Positions 1 to 13,300 of a DNA stretch of 64,000 bases are shown here, in pieces. The translations under genes were made by a program, and so were the position numbers. Below the pieces are notes generated by a model that saw nothing but the letters and a program-made list of their open reading frames with translations, ran no database searches and was not told the DNA's origin. Where the stretch lies: positions 7,525,132-7,589,131 of the forward strand of contig VXAI01000013.1 of NCBI GenBank assembly GCA_013399305.1. The letters run 5' to 3'. Each line of letters begins with the position of its first letter. Position 1 is the first letter of the stretch. Source of the DNA: Rostratula benghalensis (taxonomy: Eukaryota > Chordata > Aves > Charadriiformes > Rostratulidae).

Positions 1-3000
1 TGCCATTTTGCATCTCTGTATGGAGAGCCTGAATTCTGCTCCACCTGACACTTTTGCAATGAATGGATCTAAATAGATTTGAGATTATGATGCTGCAAGA
101 GGGATTCAACTTCTACAGGAACACCAGTCTGAAATGGCAACCTAGGTCAACACATCCATTTCCTTACACTAGGAGGCAGCTGAGTCCTGAATGGGCTGAA
201 GAAGAATCTACTTCCTGCTATAAAACTGCCCAAGTTTTGATTTGGAGCAAACAATAGCTACAGGACAAAAGAATTGGTCTAAAATGACATACAGAAAGAA
301 AGCAGGATAAATAAAAGATGTTGCTAATGTTGTAGGTAGCAGCATCACATGATTTTTATTAATTTTTTATTATTACTCATGAGGCATTTAGGACAAAGCC
401 TGTGACCCTCAATGTAGGACAACAAACGTGACAAAACAAGTGAAAAAACCCACACCAAAATTTTAACCATTCCACTTGGATTAAGGGAAAAATTCTTCCT
501 GATCCTAAGTCTGGTTACCATTTTAACTATAAGATTGCTTCAAGTGGCACCAGGAGCAGTGCAGCACTGTATTTTTCCATCCTGTCTAGACATGTGACCT
601 ATTTCCAGTTGGCTGGTCATTAGAGGAACAGAACAAAAGTCAAACAAACAAAAAAAAAAAAGTAGGAGCCAATTTGTACATCAAGAGAGAAAAGAAAAAA
701 AAAAATAAATCCTCTTGGCCCAGAGGCAGCCAGTGAATGCCCTGAAGCACAGGATTAATACGATATATGTTGTTGCAAGCAGTGATCCAATTTCCTTTCA
801 AAACTGCTTGGAGACTTGGACCCAAAGATTCATGTCTGTCCCAGACTGTGTTGGGTAGTGGGAGGCATAGCTTTCAAGGCAGCTTTCTGCAAGTATAACA
901 TCTCTCTTGGGAAATAAGAGAAGTTTATATCTACAGAGCTAAATACTGGTCTAAAGAGACATTTCAAAACCTGAAGTCAGCAAAACAAGTACCCTGTGCC
1001 CAGAACCTGCTGGAAGCTGGTCTTCTGGGAAATGGAGTTGGAGAGCAGAGGTGCAGGCAAAGGATCTGGGAGCAAAGGCCTCACAGAAGCTGTACAGTGC
1101 TCTGGAAAAGCCCTTCACTAAAAGCTTGTGCCCTTCTGGCTCCATATCACATATTGAGATTTATCACTTTGACATTACTCAGAAGACCAGGACACAAGAA
1201 GATGTATGAGTAGGAGATGGGGTGCTTGACCAGCTTTCTAGGAAGTCTCATTCTAGGCCACCACATTTAAACTCTGTGATGAGAGGCATTTTACATCATC
1301 AGAAAGAGATAAAGTTGGGTGGCAATGACTGGGATCGTAGTGAAATGTGGTCTATATGTATATGGGGAAATGAGAGTTTTGTATTATTTTATTTCTGTAG
1401 CATCCTGATCTCTTTTTTCTGATATGTTTACTTTGATTTTACAGTTTATTAAGGTTATCCCTTCCTATCTGATAACATAGGTTAATCAAATATAGAACAT
1501 ATGGAAGATGAAGGTATGACTCTCATCTAGGCTAATGTATTTGTGTGTATGTGTATCTATGTGTGCATTTGTTGGGATAAAAAAAAAAAAGAATGAATTA
1601 GTTTTGTTTCTTCTGACTTGGGAATAATATATCCATTATATTTATTGCTGTTAATATTTGTTTCAAAGAATACTGTTTGTGTTGCAGTGGTGCCTACTAT
1701 TTCAAATGGAGATGAGGGCCCCTACTTGACATGCACTATACATATCTATAACAAAAAGCATGCTCTATCCCCAAACCATCTGCACAGTTAATGAGAGATA
1801 AAAGTGTATACAATAGGCCAGAGCAGAATAAAGAAACGTAGATGCAGTTTCATCAGGGTAATAGGCATCAACCCGAAATGAGCCAAAGACTCAAGGCAAA
1901 GGGTTGTGTTACCTGCATACAAACCTGTTTCACCCTGTGTAGAAGGAAATCTCTCCAGAAATGTCTTTTTCCTTTCTGGCCACCATTTGTTGTCAGTGAT
2001 GCCGAAGATGAAAAGAGGAACTATTGCTACTTTACTACCTACCTATGACAAAGAGAAGAGAAGGGTTTACCCTGATCCATATGATCATGCTAATTTATTT
2101 TTTTTAAACTGAGTCTTCCTGTGTAAATAGTATTTTAGATTTCAAAAGATGGTAATGCGAATGACAGTAGAAAAGCAAAGGTATTCCAAAGGAAAGCAGA
2201 TATACAGTTAGATTTACTAGAAAATTAATACATGTTCATTTCCACTAGGTAGGACCAGACAGTTCAGGAAAATGGTAATTTTCTTTATACTTGTTTAATA
2301 CTGTCAACCTGAATACAGCTTAGATTGGTTATAGCTTAAAGTCTCATCCAGTGCATGAGATGTGTAAGAAACGCTGACTTTATGGTAGTTTTTTATTCAT
2401 TTTCTTTTGACGGCAGATATTGTTGCCTCAAACCAATTTCTAGCAACTGATTATCACACCACCAAAATCACAATGACTGAGCAGTAGTCCTTTAGATTGC
2501 CTTTTCAGGCCATTTGGCAGCTGCCAACCTGTCGAAAGTTGCATAAATGAATATATTTTCTGGTGAAAATTCTTTTTAGGCAGCAAAAAATAATTTGCCA
2601 TAATTCACAAGCTAACACATACCTTCAATTTTGAATGTGTTGCATTCTTGAAAAAATTTAAAAAATAAACTTTTAACTTCTCAAAAAATAGACAGCTTCC
2701 TCAATTTTATGTCAGAAACATCTCTCTCCAAATATATATCAATGAAAGAGATTTTCCCTCTGCATTTAATACATAGCTAGTGATTCGTGTATTATAGCTC
2801 TTAAATACCGACTTGGATAACCAACATCCCAAAATAAAGAGACAAGCCACAGAGTGAGAAAATGCTTTCCATCTCCTTCTGGGCAATCTTTTCCAAGAGC
2901 TTCTTGATAAATGAAAAGGAAAAGGTTTCAGAAAATATAGCTTTTCTGAGGGGCTAGGGGATAGATTTTAATTGAATCCATAATTTTCTGATTTCACATG

Positions 3001-6000
3001 CCATACTGAATGACAGATTTCTCCAGCAGTAGTACCACAGCAGCTGAGGTTGGGTACTTCATGCACCCCTTGTCCTCTTTAGGCTATCCTGTTGTTCATC
3101 CTGCTGCTCCTGAAGGTCTCCACTTGTGGAGTCTCATCAGGAATGCATCTCGCACAAATATACTTGGAGCAGTGCTGGAGGTATAGAAGAATGACCATAC
3201 TGTCAAACTCAGTGTTTCTTTTATTTCTTGAACATAAGATAATACAGCTACATATTGCAGCTATATAGTATAATAATATATCATCCAGTTCTCAGCTTAT
3301 ATATGTATGTAGCAAATTCAAGACTTCATGGAATCAGTAATCCAATATTTCAAGTGCATAATAGAACAGTATGATGCAGGGGCTAATCTAGGTCCAAATG
3401 TGGGTGAGGTTTGTCTGAGGACAGACATGTGACTGCAGAAAGACACTGCTCGCTGGCTATTTTATGAAGTTGAAAACAATCCTTTCCAAAATATATAGTT
3501 TTGCACATTTGTGGAGGAAAAGAAGACATGTGTCATTCATTTGATAAAAAGATGGACTAATTATCAGGCAGCCAGATGGCAAAATACAGACTATAATTCA
3601 CAGGCGAGCATTCAGCACAGATCAACACCTCCCGTATGGCTCCCACACCCCAACAGTAGTGAAAACACAGAGCTACAGAAATTAAATGCTGCAAGGGTCT
3701 CAAGAAACTATCTAATCCATCTTGCATTGAACAAGGAAATTTTGGGTCAGTGCAACAATATTTTATTCTACAGAAAGACTGTATGGACAAAAGGTTTCAA
3801 TAACTGAAAAATCCTTCGTATGCAAAATGGCAAAAAAAAATAAAAAATATCCCAAAACAAAAACAACCTCAGAGCAAAACCTTGAGAAATTCACTGAAAC
3901 CCAAACCACAAAAGCCTCACTAGAGAGAATAACCACAACATACATCCTGACTGCTGCAGACACATGTGGCCCTTTAATGTGGTTACAAGTAGAGCATGCA
4001 ACAGGAACCTTTTATTGCACATGGGATCATTCACGCACATACTGAGCAAACCAAAAAATACATTTCCATAACATGTGCAAAAAACCCAGCATCTGACAGA
4101 GACTGTAGAATAAGCTGTGCTGTAATGGGCTCACAGAAAGCAATGTGACGGACAAGTTAGGAGAACCTGAGTAGAATGCAAACAGCATTCACCACAGATC
4201 AGTGCCAAGAAAAGGCAGTGGATGAATCTGCGCAGGCAGGGATGCAGCTGCCATGGGCTCAGTGCACGGGTGGCGATGCAGGGGCTCCTGCCCTGCCTCA
4301 GCACACAGACCACTACCTATCCTGGGCACTGGCAGAAAAGAAGGGGTTCCAAACCCTATGGACACTCATACATGTTATCCTAACAGAAATTGATCTGAAA
4401 TTCCTTTAAAGGACTGTAACTCTTATGCTTGCTCTGGGCTCATACGCCCTTAAATCAGGGGTCTTCCCTGTGTAGCTCTTGATTTGCACAAGCACACATG
4501 AGAAAGGTTGCTGTGGCACCCTGGAGTGCTGGGGACTAGTTTTGGGTTTGCCCGCCTTCAAGCTGCAGCACTGAGTATGCGACACACCACCTGCTGATTG
4601 CTGAGGACAAGCGGGAGAGGGTGACGTCTTACTGTACTTTATGGTTTTTAATTAATGCCATACTTCTGCACTAGGCTCTATAAGACAGAATAGGATATAG
4701 TGGAAGCCTTCTTATGCACTCATAATTGTTAGCAGAGAATATATTTGGGGTCATGTGTTCTGTTTTCAGAATAGAGAATAAGGAGTCATAATGTATGTCC
4801 TTAATTAGTGCAGTTTCTGAACAAAATTCCTAATTGACACACATGGTAGTCTAATTTAAAGAAGAACTATTGTTTCTGTTTCTTACATTTGCTGGGTTGG
4901 TTTTTAGTTTCTCTCCCTGAACAAGAGAAAGCAGGACAGGAATCTGGAGTTTCTTTCCCTTGAAAATGCTATCGGTGAACCCTGCCCAGAGTCCCTTCTG
5001 CACTGGTGCTGATGGCAGACAGGGGGTTCAGCTTTCAAAGAGCGCTGGCCTCTTTGGCAGCTCTCTGAGGATGCCCCACCAAAAATGGCACCATTCTCAT
5101 TCTCAAGGGCTTCACCCATGTAGCTTTTTCATGCCCCTCTACATGAACTGCGGGTGATGAAGCCTGTTCTGAAGTCGCCACAACTCAGCCCCCTGTAAAC
5201 TCGACATTCACAGGGGATGTGAAACCAGAATGAGAATGGTGAGCACTGGGGGTTATCCTCAGCTGCAGACATCACCTGCCTGGTTTTGGCAGCAAGTGGG
5301 TTTTCCTATCACCTTCAAACTCCTATCCAGTGCAATTACCTGGTCAAATGCCTGGAAAGGGTACACTTGCAGAACATTGCAACTAGATCTTTACCTAAGC
5401 CAATTTATAAGAGAAGGGAAAGCTCTTTACCTCTGAAATTTCACCTTTGTGCATTTGCACAACCCTTGTGGCTACCAGTGTTTTTTTCTCCTGGCTGGTG
5501 CTTTAAAATTTAAATTTCTCTATGAACTGGAAATGTAATAGGCTTGTACCTTTTCTTTACATTTATATTTACAAACTGGCACATTTGGACTGTTTTGTAA
5601 CATAATTATATAATGAAAAAGCAAAATGTATCAATGAACTGAACACATAAAACATGGGAAATATGTTTGTGCATGCATATATAGCACGAGCAGCAAATTG
5701 AATTACTTTTTCTACAAGAATTGCTCAAGTGCTGGTAGAAGATTTATTTAAATTATCCTGGCTACAGGAAATTTAACTCGGAAGCAATAAGGATGGAAAT
5801 ATCATTTTCTCAGCTGATACATAGCTATCTTTCATATTCAGATTCTGCTGAAATGTTAATTGGAAATTTGAATTTCAGGTCCTGGTTAATAGACTAGACT
5901 CTGAGAGGTACCTCCATAGCACCGCTTTCCCTCCTCCTCAGTCCTATGGACTGAGGCCCAGGGAAAGTTTGTAGTAAATCAAGAGCCCAGAGGGACCAAA

Positions 6001-7040
6001 GTAGCTTTGTTGTGTAATGTGAAAAGGCTTAGGCAGCCTCTCAAGTGGGTGCTGTGCACTTAGTTTCCCTGGAGTTTCATTTTCACAAGATTACAGAACA
6101 GCGTATTTCCAATGACAGACCAGACGGGCTGCGTTTCAGTGACTGCACAGATTTCCTACTCAGATGTTCCCAATGGCTCTACTTTCTAAATGGGAAGGAT
6201 TTTACTGCTCCCACCATGAACTGTCACTCCCTACCTCTATACATGCAAAATCATTTTGAGGATTCATATTTTTTGTCGTAATATTTACATAGTGTTTGAC
6301 ATCTGCAAATTACTTTCATAATCTTAAGAAATGTATTCAGACAACCACATATTTCTAGGCACTTTCTTCTGCAAGAAGCCCTGTATAAATCAAAGGGGTT
6401 ATTTAGCAGAATAAAGTGCCACCCAATGTAGCACCAGCATTGGAACCATATGGTGCAAATGACCTAAATACTCCAGAACAAGAGAAGTTGTTCCTGGCAT
6501 TCAGAAATTACCCCAGAAGTCCTTGATTTACATCTGAGGACAGCACTACATTTGGAGCACAAAATACAGGTTTCTGCAATCTTTGTAAACTATTATTATT
6601 ATTACAGCAATTGTAACTGCAACTAAGATATTTTTTAAAATTGAAACAAAAGGCTTCTCCTTCTTCTGAACAATGATTCTTATTGGAAAAGTAAGCCAGA
6701 AGACGAAGGGTAATATCCCCCTTGCAGCTGACCACTTTGCTGAGAATGAAACAGAAAATGCAGCCCATAGCAGCATCTTGATGGCACTCAGGGTCTGGTA
6801 CTAATCTCAGACACAGGCGTAATTACTGTGAAATTATCTTCTCTGCAGGGGCACAAGCAAGATCTGCTTTTGTAAAATTTTTTCTAAGTATTTACCCAGG
6901 ATTAAACCTGATCCTCAGTGTGAGACTATTATTATATAAAGCAAAGGATTCCAAAAGGTTAAGATAAACATGATTTGGGGACAGGATATTTTTTGTCCAG
7001 AACAATCACATCCACATGAATTGTCAGCTACAAGCACATG
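1..7040. other. Intergenic DNA upstream of CTTNBP2, no gene seen
   Basis: AT-rich sequence with stops in all frames. The longest open frames are under 100 codons, show no recognisable domain and have no convincing splice-site pairs. Short homopolymer runs occur, for example 12 A at 1579-1590. I see no CR1 tail, LTR pair or tRNA-like element. By human synteny this side of CTTNBP2 is a long gene-poor interval leading towards LSM8, and no LSM8-like reading frame is present. Distal enhancers could lie here but cannot be shown from one sequence. Confidence 0.7.
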
Positions 7041-7044
7041 AGTT

Positions 7045-7300
7045 GTGTGCTACAACCGGAGTTGTGACCACAGTGGGGCAAGAGAGGCATCAGATGGTGA
7101 CAGATGTGAGGGCCACCACCTCAGGGTGTTCTGTGGGTCCAGGGCAGACTCTGGAAGAAGCACCTGGCAGCTGAGAGGAACACAGAGGACAAAGAGACCA
7201 GGAAGGAGAGAGCTCCAGAGAAAAAAGCACTGGGGGAATAAAGGAAACATGTTCAATGGACCAAAATGTTCTGCCCCCATCTGTATACAATAAACAGCTT
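7045..7300 (+). other. G/A-rich island ending in two AATAAA motifs
   Basis: This block of about 250 bases is richer in G and in purines than its flanks. It carries two AATAAA hexamers, at 7237-7242 and 7289-7294, the second followed by a short pyrimidine-rich stretch. An 82-codon frame runs through it but resembles no family I know. It could be the 3' end of an unannotated transcript, a fragment of an old solo LTR or coincidence. No matching LTR ends or target-site duplication were seen. Confidence 0.25.
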
Positions 7301-10300
7301 TGCAATCCCTATGTATAATCAGTGCTCAGTTAATCTATCTTATTAAAATAATTTTATCTGGAGAGAGAGGAAAAACCATGAGCATCTACTGCATCTGAAA
7401 TTCATCTGCATGAACAGAACCTCTAGTATTGCTTTAGGTGTGATTTCACTTACCCCTGTTTCATACTGCTGTAATCCCAGTTATTGCTGCAGACATTTTA
7501 CACCAACATCTGAGGCCAGAGTGGGTCCTTACAACAGACTATGTATAGTGATCTTTGATCTTGGAGGGGATCTTTTATATTGTGGGGTAAAATATTTTAC
7601 TGGAAATATCCAGACTATAGGCTTTGTACACATTTTAAGTGTTGGGGCCATAAGCAGCTTAGGTAGAGATGAAAGTTTGAAATCATTGTGCTGAAAGTCT
7701 CAAACATTTGTGAGATATACTATTCATCAGCTCATTAGATGTATAATTCCACTAGCAAAAATAATTGTTCTCTGCAGAAAATTACTTGGTTATCCTATTT
7801 ATGTATACACTTTCTCATAAAGCATGCATTACATTTATCCTTTTGTTTAATATATATGTTCAATAATCTATAATTTTGAGATTTTGTCCTCTAATTTCTC
7901 AGTCCACAGTATTTGACATTCAACCAAGATTAATTTTTGCATATTTCAGTATGGGTGATGATTTTATCAGAATCTTAATTAAGGGGCTCCAAGACGAAAT
8001 TTTAACCTTAATCATGCTTAGCTTGTAGCAATCATCAACTAACACGGTGTACACTGTGTATCTTTATATGAGAACTTTGTTTTCCTTAAACTTTTTGCAT
8101 TAGCAACATGGTCCCTCGTTTATCCGCACAGAATAAAGTGAATTGTGTAACTCTGCTAGCATCATCCCTCCCTCGGTCAGCACTGCAGCCTGCTGATCTT
8201 TATTCCACCTCCTTAACTGCATGCTGAAGGGTGGTGGTCATTCTTCTGCTAAGAAATGTCCTCTGCAATGACTAACTGTCATTAAAATGTGGGGAACGTG
8301 TCTAAAACCACTGCAGCCAGCTATAATGAAGTGAAGTCTATTACTATCATTCCTCTTACACCACACTTCACTGTAGCACATCCATTTATGAGACCCCCCA
8401 AGGCACTGCATGACATTGTGAGGACGCAGTGACTGAAATAACGAGTAGCCACTGTGTGGTGACATGTCATTTTACAGCAGGGAACCCGTGTATGGTAGGT
8501 ATGGTGCCACACAAAGATTGATTAGAACCAGATGGTAAAAAAAATGCATTGCAACTGGTGCCCTGATGAGCTTGCTGGAGTGATTATTAGAATGGTAGAG
8601 TGATCCTCCTGAAGCATACATACGCTTCTGAAGGGACTTTCTGGTGTGTTCCAAGTTCCAGACGTCAATACTGGGATGGAAATTATTTCAGTTGACTGGA
8701 CTATTGTATAAATATATTTATATTGGTGGTGTACAGTACAGTACAGAGGTCATGTGCCTACCAAACTGCAATGAAGACCAGTGTTCCTACAGTCCCTTTT
8801 CTGGTCCAAAACCCTGCATCCAGTTCTTGTCTCTATCATGCACTCCTTGTACCACTGCAGTATCGTCCTTACAGGTAAAGGCCTAAGCCAGTTTCTGACA
8901 CTGGCAAAATTCCCACTGATCTGCACAGAGAGAGATTTTAATTCTTAATCTTCATGTATTTCATCTAGTAAATAAAGAAGATATTTCTTTCCCCTACTGC
9001 ATCTGTCTATTGTTTCTTTATTTAGACAATAATCCCATTGGACAAAGACTTACTAATTTTTGCTCTTCTGTAAAACTAACATCAGTCAAGTAACATACGA
9101 ATGTGATGGCTCAAACATCATCGCCACAGCTTTCTAAAAATCGAGCACACTCACCAATGGTTAGAAAAATGCAACTAGCAGTTTGACAGAGGCTTCCATG
9201 ATCATGCTGTGCCATGCAAGCCATCCTGTCCTACAGTTAGCCCCCCTCTACTTTTCCCACATCTTCACAGTCAGCGCTAAAGCAGGTGCCCAGAAAGAAT
9301 AAAGATGTTTTCCCGCAGTTCACTGGGAACTCAGAGCAGCTCAGCTGCCCCAAGCCCATAGAACAATTAGATCATTCTCTAAAAAGTGCTCTCCCAAAAG
9401 TCTGATGATTGCAGCACAGCTGACGCTTTGTAAAGTGGCCATTCTCAATTGAGCCAGATTAATGTGGTTAAGAATATTAAACTGACTCTTAGATAATATC
9501 TAGCACAAAGGCCCCCAGTCTCAGTTGAGATCTCTCTGGGCTACAGTGATATAAATAATACTTAAATAATTACTGTGGGAATTAACTAATATTTAGCAAT
9601 TTTAGTTTTATTACAGCACTTTCCCTTTGAAAGCCAAAGGTGAAGTGGTAGATTCTATAAGAACGTTCAATGCTCATGGCAACACAACTGTAATTAATGA
9701 TAACAACAAGATCTATGGAGACGAAAATGTGATGAAATCTCATAGTAAGTTTACAATTAGAAAAAAAAAAAGACTTGCAACATTAGCACATTTAAAAAGC
9801 ATTTGTTTTGCTTGTTCTACATTCAGCAAAAGTTTTAAAAATGTAAATACTGGAAGCATTCTTTCTTTTGGTCCACAACTACTGAATTTTAAGTGATATT
9901 TGTAGTTCTCCCTTGAGTTAGAAAATTCATTCTACTGGTGAGACCATGTATTTCCATAGTCTAGTAATATCTTCTTCCAGTGTGATAGATTTTGTCTTAC
10001 ACTACAGTACAGAGTGAATAATTTTCCATTTTAAGTAGGATTGTTTTCTCACTTCAGCAGAAAAAAAATGCTTCATTTTCATCCCACCAGCATTTAATTC
10101 ACTTTGGGTCTATTTTTCATTCTAGCTAGCTGTGTAATTCATGCCCATCTGTTTCTCTGCAAGTCAAGTGATTGTTTTTATTTTTGAAATGTGTTCTTCT
10201 TTTTGCATATTGCAATAAATCTTAGAATAATATTTTGCTGACCGATGGACTATTCCCACTTGTTACAGACGGCATTTAAAAATGGAGCACTAAAAAGTTT

Positions 10301-13300
10301 CCTTAATACTCATGAGGTTCACAGTAAGTGCAAAAATTTTCTTTGGTCACAGCAAAAATGAAAGCAATTACTGTCAGGAGTTCCAGGTTTATGCTATGCA
10401 TTCACAGTCAAAGGCAAGCTCCAGTTTCTAAATGCAAATGGTTTAATATAGTCTCTCCTCTGTAGAAGACTATATAAGAATAGAAAAGAGAAAAATCACA
10501 TCTTAAATCCACATGGCAGCATTCTGCACAGATCATGAATAGATGTCAGGAAGCAAAATACACAAAGGAAAAGCAAAGCAATAGGAACAAGGAAGTTGAG
10601 GTTATTAGGCAGTAAAAATATTGAAGTGATTTTGGGGAGGTCACTTATAGGGCAAAATTTGGTTATTTAGTTTCAGAGAAAAATATGAATGTAATTTGAG
10701 ACATTGTAAAACTTCGTAATTATCATATATTATAGTGTTGTGACCCAACTTGTCTTATCTCTTGTCTGCACTGATGGGAAAAGACTTCTTTCCAAGCCTA
10801 GAAGCACTTCTCAGCTTGGGCTCCAACTGTTGGGCAAGAGTAAGATGTCTGCCTCATTCCCTTCCCACATGGGAGAGACCAGAGCAACTACTAGATACAA
10901 AAATTTGTGATATTTTTTTCTGTTCCATATTTAAGGGGAAGAAGAAGAGCACAGTACATCAGAGGCAAACTGCCTCCAAGGGAGTCTCCTGGAAGGAGAA
11001 GGTTACCCACCACACTTTGCCCAGAGCTACCACTGAAGACACAGCCTAGCCTTTGGCATTTTGGCTCCTCTGATGGCTAGGCTTTCTTTTTTAAAACTTA
11101 CAGAAAAAAATCAGTTGCTTTAATGAGACACTTCAAATAATATGACACGCTGGTGACTAGCTCTCTTGGCAGCAGGCCATCAAGTCACTGTTCTTCTATA
11201 AATATAAAAGACATAGAGGGGTTCTGCTCTCAGCCATCTCTTTCATTCACGAATAAGCTATTGGCTCCCTAGATTTGTGGTTGCTGAGGCTCCTGGAGCA
11301 AAGCCAAGGAACCATCCCTAAGCAACTTTGAACATACAGTAGACTTAGGGTTTTTTTCTGATTTGAGGCATCATCACTTTTTTTTCCTAGTCCATCTTTC
11401 CAAGGACGTGAAGCTTACCAAATCACATCCTTTGTTTCTTCTTTTAGCTCACTGGCAGGCAGATCCCCCCCCTCCTCTCCCTTATTATTATTTTTTGGTA
11501 CTCCTTGACCAATTTCAGCCCCATATGGCAGGTGGTTAATAATGTAAAACACAACAAATATCTACATTGAAATCCAGATACTGATTAAAGAGGAGAGACC
11601 CTACTGGTGTTTCTTCTGATGCAATGGCAGAAAGAATTCAACATGGTCTCTTTAGCAGCACCTAGATGGTCAATCAACAGCCATATCCTCACTGGCAAGT
11701 TAGTATCCATGGTTTGCCAGGCTACACAACTAAGAACCAAAAAAATAGATTGGACTCACAGGAAGTGTTGGTGAGGGGAGGGCTAGGTTAACACCAACAG
11801 TGTTAACTCCAAGTGAGTTTGCAGCGTGGACCTTCCTGCTGTTGAGCTGACAGGACCGAGGAAGACCACTAAGAACTTCAGGAGCATCTCCAACCATTCT
11901 GATTCAAAGGCATTCCAGAAACCTCAAATAAAACAATCACTTTTTGTTTTCCCTGTTCAGACAAGTCAATCTGGAACTAGATTGTACACCTTTTATGCTG
12001 TGTGACTAAATTTTACCTGGCTCAGTGCTTTTCCATTTCAATTTCATGGCTTGATTCTCTGCTATCTTAATTTGTGTAACTACATTGCTACTTAATTTCC
12101 ATGGATCTGTACTGAGAACATGGAACAGCAGAACAGGAAATTATTTCCCAATCTTGCAGGAGCCACAGCCTTCCCCCACACCTTATCTGACCAAAGTTGA
12201 AGTTTTCAAAAAAAAATCAGAGGACGCAAGACAAAACATATGCTTCTGTGCTGGAATAACCCTGTGATGCGGGCATTTGCACAGGATCTGCACCACCCCC
12301 TGAACATCCAGAGGAGTTAATTTAGAGGGATTCGGATCCAAGCTTACAGCAGTTTGTGAATACTCAATCTTTAATATATAGTGTATGCATATAAATATAC
12401 AAAATGCACAAACACCTACCTATGGATCACTTACCTGGATGATGTGTGATACAGAAAAATCTGCAAAAAATCCTTTCCCAGCCCAGGTCCAGTTTCCTGG
12501 CAGGCTGTAACAGCCCTTTCTTGGATTCTTCAGCCAAAGGGAAAGCAGCACAGACCGATTAGAGAGAGTTATATTCCCACTGAGTTGTACTGATGGGCAG
12601 ATAAGCTGCTGTATTTTACACATGTCCTTTAATAGATTAAATAATTAAGCAATAGGTGGACATCTCTTCCTTAGAGTTTAAGTTCATTAAGCAAATTTGC
12701 TTGGAAGCATTCCTAGACTTGCAATTATTCTTATTAGATTTAATAGTACCACAGGATGATGTGGGCAGCCAGCATCTTTCCTGATGCAGTTCAAGTGATG
12801 GGCTTCGTGCTGTGTAATTTGAAGTCAAGTCATATCACTACTTGTCATTATTGTTCTTCCTTATTTAAATATTTAGCTCTCAGCACTGTGCATACATGCT
12901 GCCTTAGTGCTGGGAAGCATTTGTGCTGTCTGCCTTTCAATAAGCACTCCTTATTCACCACCAATTCATTTGAAAAGTAAATAGATTGATAAAATGACAA
13001 GGCAGTTGATTAGCTGATTATAAGACTGGTCCTTCGGTCCTTGCACACTTCCTGTTCCTCAGTAACGGTCATCAGGCAAATACAGAGGTACAAATTTTCT
13101 GTACAGGAATAAAGGGAAAGGTAATTGTACAGACTACCTATATTAAAGATTACCCTGTCTGCCTTAGAAGAGAACTCAGGCTGTAATGAAATAATCCCGC
13201 TCTGTCTCCAAAATGACAATAATCTGCACAGTGCTTTAGCAATTTTGTAATATTGTTGTTACATCAAATTAGATAATATAAAGGGATTCTTTTTTCTCTA

